Shown piece by piece: positions 34,355 through 46,250 of a stretch of DNA of 64,000 bases. A program made the position numbers and the translations under genes. The stretch spans positions 46,939,218 to 47,003,217 of the forward strand of contig NC_068569.1 in NCBI RefSeq assembly GCF_025698545.1, given 5' to 3'. The notes beneath the pieces were generated by a model. It was not told the DNA's origin. It ran no database searches and saw only the letters and a list, made by a program, of their open reading frames with translations. Position 1 is the first letter of the stretch. Each line of letters opens with the position of its first letter. The stretch comes from Gossypium raimondii. Its lineage: Eukaryota > Streptophyta > Magnoliopsida > Malvales > Malvaceae.

Positions 34355-36161
34355 ATGAAGGAAGTACAGACTACTAAACCATTCAAGAGAAAGTTCAAAC
34401 AAACTGATAGAGCACCTAAGTTCAAAAAGAAACAAAAGGGCTCATGCTATCATTGTAGAAAGCAGGGACATTTCAAGAATGAATGTCGATTTTTAAAGAA
34501 GAAATCATCTTTTAAGGCTGATAATAACGAAAAGTTCGTTGCAATGATATCTAGAATTAATATGGCACAAGATGATAATACATGGTGGATTGATGTCGGA
34601 GCAACCAAACATGTGTGCAAAGATAAAAGCATGTTCACAAAGTTCACACAATGTGAAAATGTTAATGTCTTGTACATCGGAAATTTTTCCACCGCAGCAA
34701 TCAGAGGCAAAGGGTCTGTTGAACTACAATTCACTTCTGGAAAGGTTTTAACCTTAAATGATGTATATTATGTACCAGAAGTTAGGAAGAATTTAGTGTC
34801 TAGAAGTCTATTGAATAAGTTTGGTTTCAAACTTGTTTTTAAGGTAGATAAGTTTATTTTATCTAAGGGAGGAATTTTTGTGGGGAAAAGGGTATATGTA
34901 TGAGAGTATGTTCAAACTCAATATTATTAATAAGAATAAAAATACTATTTCGCTTATATGATTGAATCTTTTGTTTGTGGCATTATAGATTAGGTCATTT
35001 GAATTATAGAAAATTGAATAACATGTTTAAGTTAGATTTAATTACTGCTTTTAATAATAATATTGAAAATGCAATACATGTATGTTGACTAAAATTACAA
35101 GAAACCCTTTCCCTAAGGTTAAAAGGAAAACAAAATTGCTTGATTTGATACATAGTGAATTATGTGACATGCATAATACTCCTACATTAGGTGGAAAGAA
35201 ATTTTTTTTTACTTTTATTGATGATTGTTCTAGATATTGTTATGTATATTTATTGCATTCAAAAGATGAAACGCTTGATAAATTTAAAGTTTATAAATCT
35301 GAAGTTGAACTTCAGTGTAAATCATTTATCAAGTGCTTAAGATCTGATAGAGGTGGAGAATACTATAATCCAAGTTATTTTGAATCCACTGGAATTGTCC
35401 ATCAAGTTTCAGCCCTTTACACACCACAACAAAATGGTGTAGTTGAAAGGAAAAATAGATTCTTGACTAAAATGGTAAATTCAATGTTATCATATTCAGG
35501 TCTTGGACAAGGTTTTTGGGGAGAAGCTATTCTAACAACTTGTCATATATTGAATAGAGTTCCTAATAAGGAAACTAAAATAACCACCTATGAATAATGG
35601 AAGAAAAGGAAACCAAACTTTTATTATTTGAAGGTTTGAGGTTGTAGAGCTATTGTCAAAATTCCAACACCTAAACGTAAAGTTAGGTGAAAGAGGAATT
35701 GAATGCATATTTATAGGTTATGCACATAATAGAAAGGCATATAGGTTTATGGTAATTAAACCAAATGATTCAATTTCAATTAATACTGTTATTGAATCAA
35801 GAGATGTTATTTTTGATGAAAATAGATTTAATTCTATATCAAGACAATTACAGCGACAACAATTGATTCATTCTTCAAATGAGAATGAGATTCCATTGGA
35901 ACAAATTGATAATAATGATGAATCTTGTCAAGAATTAAGAAGAAGTAAGAGGATTAAAAAGGTCAAAGATTTCAGACTAGATTTCATTATGTTTATTGTA
36001 GAAGGAAAATGTGAAAGTATATTCAATAAGATACCTTATTGTTATATTACGGACTCTAATCCTATTACATTTGAAGAGGCAATGAAATCTCAAGACTCTG
36101 ATTTTTGGAAAGAAGCAATAAATGATGAGATGGATTCAATAATGGGAAATCAAACTTGGAT
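34355..36161 (+). pseudogene. copia zinc knuckle, protease, integrase and start of reverse transcriptase
   Basis: The zinc knuckle CYHCRKQGHFKNEC lies at 34446-34487. The protease region has WWIDVGATKHVC, with V in place of S in the DSGAT-type active site. The GAG-pre-integrase and integrase segments follow (LIHSELCDMHNTPT, FIDDCSRYCYVYLL, LRSDRGGEYYNP, QQNGVVERKNR). The reverse transcriptase begins at about 36085 (DFWKEAINDEMDSIMGNQTW) and is cut at 36161 by the nested LTR. Stops at 34901, 35595 and 35645 break the frame. Confidence 0.85.
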
Positions 36162-36551
36162 TGTAATAGCCCAAATTTGCCGGGGGCCCAAGAATCAAAA
36201 CAAAAAAAACCCAAATAATAGTTCAGTTCACATTACAATACTAGCCCAAATTAAAATTTAAAACCCAAGTTACAATCCAAAAGCCCGACGGCCCAAAACA
36301 TTGACTAAGTTTTAATAAAACACAAATGAAACCCTAACCCTAATGCTCATGCGCCGCTCCCCTGCTGCCACCCACGTGCCTCCGCAGCGCGTATGTCGCT
36401 CGAGGTCTGCTACCACTTGTCAGCCTTGCACCAAAACAACAAGTTGACCTTGCCATATAACTTCAAACAGAGCAAAAAGAGAGACAAAAACGGAAGGGCA
36501 ACAGAGACAATAACAGATACAAAAGCAAAAGAACAGTGATAGCAATGTAAT

Positions 36552-36570
36552 CGTGGCTATAAAAGCCACG
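36552..36570 (+). promoter_or_regulatory. TATA-like motif in a perfect 7-bp hairpin
   Basis: CGTGGCT, loop ATAAA, AGCCACG. The TATAAAA core overlaps the loop and one arm. Probable LTR promoter. Confidence 0.5.
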
Positions 36571-37417
36571 AAAATAACTATGTAATTTTTTTACAGACAA
36601 CAGAATACAAAGAGAACGAAAATCAATTCAAAGGTTTCTATTTTTTGTCATTTTAATTTCTCTTTCATTTTTTTGTTTATTTTATTTTTTATACATATAT
36701 TCTACACATAAAAGTAAAAAAAAGGAAGAACTTACCCGTATTCGGGTTCACAACGCCGCCGTGGACGGCTGAGGAAGTCATCTCCGAGGATAGGTGGCTG
36801 GAAACCGAAAGGTTTATTGAGCTTTTAGGGTGTTTTTGTTTTTGGCCCCAGATTTGGATTCAGGGGGGTCAGAAGGATAGATTTGGAGGTTTTGCCCTTT
36901 TCCGGCCACCGCAGATGGCGGCGCCGTCGCCAGTGACCAACGGCCGACGCGGTGGCTAGTGATCGGGGCATGGCCAGCTAAGGAGGCTCTTCAGAGGAAA
37001 AAGGGAGTTGAAAATTTTTTTTCTTTTAAAATGGTTTAAAATGATTTTTTTAAAAAGTTTTTTGGGCTTTTATAGCCTTACAAAACGGCGTCGTTTTGGG
37101 CCATAGCTCCAAGCGCCAAAACAACGTCGTTTATAGGGACGACCCGCGTGTGACCCGACCCGCCTAGAGGATCCGCGTGTTTTCATCAAATGGTATATTT
37201 TCGCGCGCAGTCCTTTTGCCTTTGCGACGCTTTGCAATTCGGCCCCTTTTTCTTTCTTTTCCTTTATTTTAATTTAGCTGCATAATTTTACTTTTGTTTC
37301 ATTTTAGTCCCACTCAAAGTGATGCGTTTTGGAGGGCAAGATATTTACTGTTTTGGTCCCCTTCCTTTCGTACGTGTCACAATTTAATCCTTTTCTATTG
37401 TTATTTTATTATTAAAT

Positions 37418-37450
37418 TAATTAGGCTATTATTATTATTATTATCATATC

Positions 37451-37492
<42 letters not shown>
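37418..37492 (+). repeat. (TTA)n microsatellite
   Basis: Near-uninterrupted TTA/ATT trinucleotides, interrupted once by 'tcatatcg', inside the nested solo LTR. Confidence 0.9.
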
Positions 37493-37519
37493 TACTTATT
37501 TATACCATTTAATTTTAGA

Positions 37520-37975
37520 TTCAATCATGTATATACATACATATATTTGGTTTGTATACATACTTATTTTATATATACTTTATAATTTATATATACATAC
37601 ATACATTTTATAATATATATATATACACACGTATACATGTACATATTTTTATAACTTACTTATATATATTATATATATATATATAAGCATGCTTACATTT
37701 CTATATATTTTATAATTTATACACACCTATATATCTACATACATATGTTATTTTTACAAATATATATATATATATACCTATATATATTCTTTATATTTTA
37801 AAATATACCCCTCTTTTACATATATAGTTTTTATATTTTATAACTCGTATAAACATACATATTTTTCATATATTTTACAATTCATATACATATATATCCA
37901 CATATATTTTTCTTTATACTTCATAATTTTAATACACACATATATATATATATATATACATTTTACATTTTACAA
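37520..37975 (+). repeat. TA-rich low-complexity tract (tatatacatacata)
   Basis: Alternating 'tatata', 'tacata' and 'tatttt' runs for about 450 bp, inside the nested solo LTR. Confidence 0.85.
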
Positions 37976-38219
37976 TTTTGTTCATTTCCTTTATTTATTT
38001 ATGTTTTATTATTACTTTAAATGAATGTCATAATTTTATTTGATTATACTTGTTATTTTGCATATTATGAATTTGTCCCCTTTTTATTCATTCATTCTTA
38101 TTATTATTGCTCATATTATTTTTATACTATTGCATTCAATATTGCTTTGAACACATATTAACCTCGTGTTTCATTTCTACTATTTCAAGTTAGATTAATT
38201 TATCTCGACGCATAAGTTT

Positions 38220-38660
38220 CAACTTTCAAATAAGCAAAATTTCATGTTTAGATTCGAGAGGATTGAGCCCTAACGTATTGGATTCCAATTTTCTTCGTTG
38301 AATCTAAATAATCAAAAACGCTTTTTAATCAAAAAACATAAATAAAAAGCTCATTATCGAGAATTCAATTCGTTGTGTCCTAACGCATTGGATATGACAC
38401 GTTGTTTTCTCGAGACGAGGATTTTTCAAAAAATAATAAAGGCAATATTTCGTATTTGGAAATTCGAGAAGTCGTGCCCTAACTTACTGGGTTTCGATTT
38501 TTCTCGCGTTAAACCTAAATAACTGAATATCCTTTTTAAATTGAAATAAATGAGGTTTAAATAAAAAATAAAAGGTAAGCTTACTCTAAAAAATACGAGG
38601 TGTCGTGTCCTAACTTACTAGATGTGACATCTTGTTACTCCGAGATAATGAGGCATTTTC
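38220..38660 (+). repeat. Degenerate tandem repeat with 'cctaacttactggatgtgac' core
   Basis: Four copies of a ~110-120 bp unit containing variants of 'tcgtgtcctaacttactggatgtgacatcttg' are visible at about 38265, 38375, 38475 and 38600. Confidence 0.65.
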
Positions 38661-39019
38661 CATTTTGATTTATTCGAGTAATTTTAAAATAACACAATAT
38701 AAAGAGGGATCGTATTTTTAAATTCTTTTCAAGTTTTTAATTTTCGACACCAAGACTTTAAGTAATCAACTAGGTACCAATTTTGGGCGTATCGAGGGTG
38801 CTAACCCTTCCTCGTGCGTAACTGACTCCCGAACCTGTTTCTCTGAATTTCGCAAACCAAAAGCATTGTTTTAATAAATCTAAATCGATTATTAAAAACA
38901 ACCGTTTTACGATGTGACCTGATCACACCTCATCAAAAAAGATTGGTGGCGACTCCCATTTTTATTTTCTTTTTCAAAATCTAAGTCGACCCCGTTTTAT
39001 CAAAAAAATGGTGTCAACA

Positions 39020-40423
39020 TGGATCTTAGTTGATCTTCCACCAGGTTCCAAACCAATAGGTTGTAAATGGATCTTCAAAAAGAAAATGAAGGTCAATGGA
39101 ACCATTGATAAATTTAAAGCAAGGTTGGTAGCCAAAGGTTTTACATAAAAACAAGGTATTGATTACTTTGATACCTATGCTCCAGTAGCAAGAATTGCTA
39201 CAATTAGGCTCTTAATATCACTTACCTTTATATATAATCTAGTTGTTTACCAAATGGATGTTAAAACTGCATTTTTAAATGGTGAATTGGAAGAGGAAGT
39301 GTACATGGAGCAACCAGAAGGATTTGTTGTTCCAAGATAAGAGCATAAGGTATGTAAGCTTGTTAAATCTTTATATGGACTTAAACAAGCACCAAAACAA
39401 TGGCAGCAAAAGTTTGACAAGGTTGTTTTAGCTAATGGCTATAAAATAAATGAATCCGATAAGTGCATATATAGCAAATTTGAAAATAGAAAAGGTGTCA
39501 TAATTTGCTTATATATAGATGACATGCTCATTTTTGGCACGGATTTGGAACAAATAGAAAACACAAAGAAATTCTTGTCAAACAACTTTGCTATGAAGGA
39601 TATGGGTGTAACAGATGTTATTCTTGGAATTAAAATAACTCGAGATGAAAATACTATAACTTTATCACAATCACATTACATTAAAAATGTGCTTAAAAAG
39701 TTTGATCTTTTCAACTGTATACCAGCATCTACACCCATGGATCCTCAAATAAAATTAATATCTAATACTGATAGGAAAATTGATCAATTGAAATTTGCAA
39801 GTCTAATTGGTTGTCTTATATACATAATGACTTGTACAAGACCAGATATTGCATATGTTGTTGGAAAATTGAGTAGGTACACAAGTAATCCAAGTAGTTT
39901 GCATTGGCAAGCTTTGAATAGAGTACTTAGGTACTTAAAGAAAACTATTAACTATGGATTGTGTTACAATGGATATCCTCCAATTTTAGAAAGGTATTCA
40001 GATGCTAGTTGGATTACAAGTTTGGAAGATCATGCATCTACTAGTGGATGGATCTTCATTCTTAGTGGATGAGTCATTTCTTGGGGTTCCAAGAAATAAA
40101 CATGTATTAATGATTCCACCATGGCAACAGAATTTATTGCATTAGCCGCTGCATCTAAAGAAGCAAAATGGTTAAGAAATTTGCTTTATGATGTACCTTT
40201 ACGGCCTAAGCCAATTTCACCTATTTCTATCTATTGTGATAGTGAGGTTACTTTAGAAAAGGCATATTGCCAAGTATATAATGGAAAGTCTAGACACATT
40301 GGATTAAGACATAGTTATGTTCGACAATTAATCTCTGATGGAGTGATTACTATTAATTATGTGAGGTCAAGTGAAAATTTGGTGAATGCTTTGACAAAAA
40401 GTCTTGTTATAGAGATGCAGTAA
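39020..40423 (+). pseudogene. copia reverse transcriptase and RNase H, rest of pol
   Basis: From 39025 it resumes DLPPGSKPIGCKWIFKKKMK and runs through VYQMDVKTAFLNGELEEEVY, YIDDMLIFGTD (the YxDD active-site motif), ILGIKITRDEN, TRPDIAYVVGKLSRYTSNP and the RNase H tail (MATEFIALAAASKEAKWL, SRHIGLRHSYV). Stops at about 39147, 39338 and 40071 inactivate it. Confidence 0.9.
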
Positions 40424-41013
40424 AAATGGCCTAAAAAAGGATGAGACTCAAGCCCATTAATTAGAGTCACCCATGATGGAAATTTGACTCAAAGCTTGGT
40501 ATAACATCAAGTCTTGAGTTCAATGAGACAAAGTACATCATTAGTATGCGACTGTTAGCAATATAAATAAATCCATCCTAAGATTAAAGTGCTAGATACC
40601 CGTAATGATAAGGGAAGGATGAGTAATTACTTTTAATGAAACCATAACATAAATATGTTAGAGTGTTATAATTACGGGAACACTCTTGATGGGATCTACC
40701 TATGTGAGTGGAAGTGTGGCCGCTTCTAGGAGCTCAAGGGCTTGACTCTGACACCACTCATGAAAAGAGGACATAGACACATGGCCATAATAGTGTCCCT
40801 AGATACTATGCATTGACCGATGTTAAAATTATTGTGTGAGATGTGTTCGGTTAATCAAATGGAATAGTAGGTTTAAAGCTTAGTCTACCATGCTATTTCG
40901 ATTAACTTTAACATGTTTTCACTAAGTGAAGGTTCAATCGTAAGATACCTTCATTTATGCAAATTGATTTCCAAGAATATCAAAATCCAAAATATTTTGA
41001 AAATGGGGGAGAT
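40424..41013 (+). mobile_element. copia 3' untranslated region and polypurine tract
   Basis: Non-coding sequence from the pol stop to the right LTR. It ends in the purine tract at 41000-41013. Confidence 0.6.
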
Positions 41014-41633
41014 TGTTGGAACATTTTCAAATATTTATAGAGTTCCACTAACTATAAATGAATGAGTGTAATTAATCAAAAGTTATATTATTTTATTTTT
41101 TGAAAAATAATTATAACTATTTAAATAATATTATTTGAATAGTTATAATATTAAATGAATAATTATGTGTTTATTTTAAAGATATTATTATTCGTAAATA
41201 CACCTATTGATGAAAGATGTCTCTATGAAGAGACACGAAAATTCTTATAAATAGGAATGAGATTTCATTTAGAAAACACACCAACAAATTCTAATATTCT
41301 TTCTTTCCTTTCTTCATTTTCAAATATTATTAGATTATTTTATAAAGTATTACTGCAGAAATCCTTTATAGAAATTGAGTTTCTTGTCATACATTGCTCA
41401 GTGTGTAGTGGACTATTCTCGTCAGTGCAAAACGCAAATAGTCATTGGCTTCACTGTATCCTCGAGGTTAATTTGCTTGGAACTCATTTGCACACCGAAA
41501 ATAGGTGGGGACGAATATAACCTTAAAGATAGTGACTTGATACACGCCTTGGAGCCTTGTCCTATTTCTTCTTTTTCTGTTCGAGTTTCGTTTGTGTGTT
41601 CGAGATTTTCTTTACCGGAGATTTGTACTAATA
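41014..41633 (+). repeat. Right LTR of copia element
   Basis: Begins TGTTGGAACATTTTC and ends ACTAATA, where the canonical final CA has become TA. It matches the left LTR over its length with scattered substitutions. Confidence 0.8.
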
Positions 41634-42098
41634 GTTATAACTATTATAACTAAATATTAATATTTGTAATATTAAGTTATTGCTTATTGGTCGAGTGCTC
41701 ACTTTTCCTTGAATTTAAATCATTATAATACCAAAAAAACATAATTTAAATTTAAAATCTCGAGTATTTATTTATAATGAATTATTATTGAATTATATAT
41801 TAGTACAAAGTGTCACAGAATGTCATTGTTTGGAATATAAGGCTAAAACCTATGTGATTGCATGATATTTGGTGTACATGGCCTTTGTAATGTTGGCAGT
41901 TATGCACGTTAGTTAGTGGTAACCAAGTCCATAATCGCATGGTATGAATCATGCTAGGAGTTTCTACATCTTTCATGAGTCACTGGCAATAACTTATGGC
42001 TTTGTTACACCAAATATTTTCCCTTATAAAAGCCGCTATATAGGATAGCTTGCAATATTCTCTTTGTCTACACATATGCAGGGTAAATAGTTTTAGTC
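41634..42098 (+). promoter_or_regulatory. Promoter of proline-rich gene, copy B
   Basis: Homologous to 29620-30143 and to copy C. TATAAAAG at 42025-42032. The copia element lies immediately upstream and may have removed the most distal part. Confidence 0.6.
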
Positions 42099-42668
42099 AT
42101 TGCTGTCTCGTCGTCTTTGCTTGCCATTATTATGGCTTCTCCTCCTGTCATTGGGTCATTGCTTGTGCTTTCTTTTGCTGATTCATCTAAATAGGATCAT
42201 TCTGATGCTGGAGTCCTCAGCCAAAGCCCAACTATGGTGAAAAACCAAGCCTTTACAAGATGGAACTAGAAGTAGAAGCGGAGCTTGAGCATGGTGAAAA
42301 GTCGGAAGAAGGAGAAGCAAAGCCAAGCACTGGTTACAGTAAACCAAGACCAGAAGGAGAAACAAAGCCTGAGTATGGTGAAAAGCAATGTGTTTACATG
42401 CCTAAACTAGAAGTAGAAGTAGAAGCAGAGGTTGAGTATGGTTCAACTTCAAAGCACAGCTAGTATGAAAGAACTGATTACAAGCCAAAGTCAGAAGGTG
42501 AAGTAAAACCCGACCATGATGCCAAACCAAACACTAATGACAAGCCTAATTAGGAAGCAAAAAAAATACACCTGCAATCCCAAGCTAGAAGAAGAGAAAA
42601 GGAAGGCTAAATATGAAAGACAACCATACATTGTTCAAACAAAACCAGAAGAAGAAAAGCCTAAAGAG

Positions 42669-43130
42669 TGTTGGAACTTTGGCAACAGCAATAACAGATT
42701 TGCAAAGCAAAACCAATAAAAAATCGAAGCAAAAGAAAATAAAAATGAAAACAGCAAGCAGAACTTGAGCACACAACAAAAATGCAACTGAACAACCATG
42801 TATTTCATTCAAATTTTGAAATATAAGGAGTTACAAAAATAAGCTTGACAGTTACCTAATTGTTTAACTGCCCCAACTAATACAAGACTAGATTATAGCT
42901 AAAATCATACACAAAAGTAGCTGACCAATTAGCCATTACATCAAAGACTAATCCTACTAACTTTCTTACACAAATTTGTAACTAAGCAAGATTACATTAA
43001 AACAAAATCAACTAAGCAACTGTTGCATTCGGTCAGGCTTCAATGCTGCACTTCCAGTCGCTTTGCTATTGCTAAGCTTGACAGTAGTTGGCTGCTGGTT
43101 CCATGTTGCATTGCAGTCCAGCTTTCAACA
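42669..43130 (-). repeat. LTR (3' LTR in element orientation)
   Basis: 462 bp. On the minus strand it starts TGTTGAAAGC and ends CCAACA. Confidence 0.92.
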
Positions 43131-43797
43131 CTCCTCCTTGGACTGTATGCAACACATACCAATTGCACTTCTCAAGGCTTCAAATCGAGTAGCATCCAAG
43201 GGCTTAGTCAACATGTCAGCCAATTGTGCCCTTGAGCTGCAATGAAATAGGCTGACTTCGTTTGTTTGCTCAGCCTCTCGAACAAAATGAAGTTTAATCT
43301 TAAAGTGCTTAGTCTTACCATGAAACACAGGGGTTTTAGCTATAGCAACTGCTGATTGATTGTCCACCCAAATCTCAGTTGCTTCAGCTTGGTTTTCATT
43401 AAGGTCTTGAAGGAGTTTCTTGAGCCATATGGCCTGATTGACAGCTGCTGCAGTTGCAATGTACTCTGCTTCAGCTGTGGACTGAGCAATAGTCTGTTGC
43501 TTCTTCGAACTCCAACAAAACACACTCGATCCAAGTGTGAAGAAGTAGCCAGAGGTACTCTTCATGTCATCAAGAGAACCTGCCCAGTCACTATCTGAGT
43601 ATCCTTCAAGTCTCAGCTCTTTTCCTCTTTCAAACATCACACCAAACCTTGCAGCCCCTTTAATGTATCTAAGGACCCTTTTTGCTGCTTTCAAGTGAGC
43701 TTCATTACAGCAGTGCATGAATCTCGATAGCAAGCTGACACCAAACATAATATCTGGCCTAGTTGTTGTTAGATATAACAGGCAACCTACTAGGCTT
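43131..43797 (-). pseudogene. copia RNase H, C-terminal part of pol after stop codon
   Basis: The 207-aa reading (43125-43748) holds RNase H motifs: EGYSDSDWAGSLDDMKSTSG, SSKKQQTIAQSTAEAEYIA and HGKTKHFKIKLHFVREAEQ. It is separated from the rest of pol by one TGA at 43797-43799, in a codon context (HY-stop-SLVGC) where an arginine codon is usual. RNase H degrades the RNA strand during reverse transcription. Confidence 0.88.
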
Positions 43798-46250
43798 CAA
43801 TAGTGTCTTTCATCAACCCTTTCCTGATCACCATTACTAGTCAGTTCTTCACCTTGAGCCACTGGTGTGCTGACTGTTTTACAGTTCTGCATGCAGAATT
43901 TATCAAGGATCTTCGAAGCAAATGTGTGTTGGCTGATGAAGATGCCTCGATCAGATTGATGCACTTCCATACCAAGGAAGTAAGTCATGATCCCCAAGTC
44001 AATCATCTCAAATACTTGTTGCATTTGGACTTTGAATTCATCAATAAGCTCATTTTTGCTCCCTGTCACTAGTAGATCATCTACATACAGAGAAACAATC
44101 AGCAAAGTCTCACATTCTGACTTCTTTACATAAAGTGTAGGTTCACTAGCACTTTTCTCAAACCCGAGCTTGGACAGGTAGGTGTCAACCCTGTCATACC
44201 AGGCCCTTGGTGCCTGCTTTAGGCCATAAAGTTCCTTTCTCAGCCTGTACACCTTGTCTTCATGTCCAGCAACCTTAAATCCATTTGTTTGCTCGATAAA
44301 TATCTCCTCTTTGAGAAAACCATTCAAAATTGCTGATTTCATATCCAATTGGTGAACCTTCCACTGTTTCTGAGCAACTAAAGCAAATAGAAGCTTGATT
44401 GTGTCCAATCTTGCAACTGGAGCAAATGTCTCCATAAAGTCAACTCCAGACTGCTGACTGTAGCCTTTCACCACAAGCCTAACCTTGTGCTTGTTCAATG
44501 AGCCATCAACATTGTATTTGACTCTAAACACCCATTTAACACCTATGACCTTCTTGTGGTCTGGTTTGTTCACTAATTCCCATGTCTGGTTCTTGTTGAT
44601 CATCTCCAATTTAGCTTCCATTGCCTTCTTCCAGTTCCTATCCTTGACAGCCTCCTCATAGTCAGTAGGCTCAACTACAGCAACATTGCACCTTTGGTAA
44701 ACATCAGCTAAGGTTCTAGTGCCTCTCACTGGTGTATCATCAATAGCATCAACATTTGGTCCTTCTTCTGTAGGTTCAGTAACCAAATCCAACTGATTCT
44801 CTTCAAACAAGCCTGCTTCAGCACCATTCCAGCTCCATACCCTATCTTCATCAAACTTCACATCTCTGCTGACTAAAATCTTCTTTGTTGATGGATCATA
44901 CACCCTATAACCCTTCTTGTTACTGCTATAGCCAACAAAAATTCCTGGAACAGCTCTGCTCTCGAGCTTAGTTCTCTTTTCCACTGGAACATGAGCATAA
45001 CACACACAACCAAATACTTTCAAGTGTGCTACAACTGGTTTGACTCCATGCCAAGCCTCAAAAGGAGTTTTATCCTTGACTGTTCGAGTTGGCAATCTGT
45101 TGAGCAAGTATACTGAGGTGTTAACTGCCTCAGCCCAAAATTGGCTTGGAAGTTTGCTCTGAAATAGCTGACATCTGGCCATATCAAGCACAGTTCTGTT
45201 CTTCCTCTCACATACTCCATTCTGTTGAGGAGTATAGACAGTTGTTAGCTGATGATGAATCTCAGCACTTTCACACAGCTTCTGAAATCTATCAGACACA
45301 TATTCAGAGCCATTATCAGTCCTCAAGGCTTTAATTTTACAACTAGATTGGTTCTCAACAAATGCTTTAAACTTGCAGAAGGCCTCAAACACTTTTGACT
45401 TCTGCCTCAAAAAATAAACCCAACAAAGCCTTGTTAAATCATCTATAAACAGAACAAAATACTTATTGTCACTGATTGAAGATGTTTTCATAGGACCACA
45501 AACATTAGAATGCACCAATTCGAGCCTTTCTTGAGCTCTCCAAGCACTGTCAGCAGGAAAAGGCAATCTAGCCTGCTTACCAAGCTGACAAACCTCATAA
45601 ACAGTCCCACTAGCTTCAATTTTAGACATGTCTTCAACCAAATTTAGCCTATGCAACAAATCAAGGGATCTAAAATTAGCATGGCCTAATCTCCAATGCC
45701 ATAGATCAGTGCTAACAGCAAGGCTGGTGTATGCCTTTCTTTCTACTTGACTTACATCCAGCATGAAGCACCTATCAGTCATGGCCACCGTAACTAGCTC
45801 CTGACCAAGTGAGTCTTGTACAATGCAACAGCCATCTTTAAAGACTAAAGTATAGCCCTTTTCTACTAATTGGCCCACACTAAGCAGATTCTGGTCTATG
45901 TCAGGTACAAAGAGCGCATCAGTGATTAGTTTGTTACCTAAACCAGTGCTTACCAGCACATTGCCTTTGCCCTTGGCCTCAATCAGCTTCCCATCTCCAA
46001 TTCTAATATTTGAGGTGAAGGTCCTGTCAAGGTCCTTGAACAACTTTGCATCAGATGCCATATGGTGTGAGCAGCCACTGTCTACTAGCCAATCACTGCT
46101 GGCTTTTGTTGTGCCAACAAAACAGGATGCTATAAACACATGCTCCTCCTGAGCTTGTAGATCTTTAGTAGGTCGAGCTTGTTGCTGAGCAGCCTCCTTT
46201 GCCTTGCCTTTGCACACCTTCTCCACATGACCAAACTGTTTGCATTTCCT
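43797..46250 (-). CDS. copia pol: zinc knuckle, protease, integrase, reverse transcriptase
   Basis: An 809-aa reading frame. Order from its start: CKQFGHVEKVC zinc knuckle remainder, protease with WLVDSGCSHHM (active-site DSG), GAG-pre-integrase WHWRLGHANF, integrase with FIDDLTRLCWVYFL, LRTDNGSEYVSDRF and PQQNGVCERKNRT, then reverse transcriptase with WVFRVKYNVDGSLNKHKVRL, LDMKSAILNGFLKEEIF and SLYVDDLLVTG. In the integrase HHCC finger one Cys appears replaced by Tyr (VYEVCQLGKQ). The frame is open until the TGA at 43797. Elements of this kind copy by reverse transcription in the cytoplasm and integrate in the nucleus. This copy is probably inactive. Confidence 0.92.
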   Translation of the reverse strand, partial: RKCKQFGHVEKVCKGKAKEAAQQQARPTKDLQAQEEHVFIASCFVGTTKASSDWLVDSGCSHHMASDAKLFKDLDRTFTSNIRIGDGKLIEAKGKGNVLVSTGLGNKLITDALFVPDIDQNLLSVGQLVEKGYTLVFKDGCCIVQDSLGQELVTVAMTDRCFMLDVSQVERKAYTSLAVSTDLWHWRLGHANFRSLDLLHRLNLVEDMSKIEASGTVYEVCQLGKQARLPFPADSAWRAQERLELVHSNVCGPMKTSSISDNKYFVLFIDDLTRLCWVYFLRQKSKVFEAFCKFKAFVENQSSCKIKALRTDNGSEYVSDRFQKLCESAEIHHQLTTVYTPQQNGVCERKNRTVLDMARCQLFQSKLPSQFWAEAVNTSVYLLNRLPTRTVKDKTPFEAWHGVKPVVAHLKVFGCVCYAHVPVEKRTKLESRAVPGIFVGYSSNKKGYRVYDPSTKKILVSRDVKFDEDRVWSWNGAEAGLFEENQLDLVTEPTEEGPNVDAIDDTPVRGTRTLADVYQRCNVAVVEPTDYEEAVKDRNWKKAMEAKLEMINKNQTWELVNKPDHKKVIGVKWVFRVKYNVDGSLNKHKVRLVVKGYSQQSGVDFMETFAPVARLDTIKLLFALVAQKQWKVHQLDMKSAILNGFLKEEIFIEQTNGFKVAGHEDKVYRLRKELYGLKQAPRAWYDRVDTYLSKLGFEKSASEPTLYVKKSECETLLIVSLYVDDLLVTGSKNELIDEFKVQMQQVFEMIDLGIMTYFLGMEVHQSDRGIFISQHTFASKILDKFCMQNCKTVSTPVAQGEELTSNGDQERVDERHY

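Larger units (their letters stand above)
36162..39019 (+). mobile_element. 2.86 kb solo LTR nested in copia reverse transcriptase (target duplication TGGAT)
   Basis: The ends are TGTAATAGCCC and GGTGTCAACA. TGGAT occurs at 36157-36161 and 39020-39024, and deleting the insert restores a continuous RT sequence (NQTW..LVDLPPG). No coding sequence was seen. A TATA-like motif sits in a hairpin at 36552-36570. A TAA/ATT microsatellite and TATATA-rich tracts fill 37420-37970. At 38220-38660, several degenerate copies of 'cctaacttactggatgtgac' occur. Probably a Tat/Ogre-type LTR, by inference. Confidence 0.8.
33058..41633 (+). mobile_element. Degenerate Ty1/copia retrotransposon (LTRs 614 and 620 bp) with nested solo LTR
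   Basis: Left LTR 33058-33671 (TGTTGAATA..ACTAACA) and right LTR 41014-41633 are near copies with the same internal sequence. A purine-rich 'aaaatgggggagat' just before 41014 is the polypurine tract. The flanks actat and gttat do not form a clean duplication. Net length without the nested insertion is about 5.7 kb. gag and pol are broken by stops. It lies between tandem copies A and B of the proline-rich/MADS unit. Confidence 0.8.
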
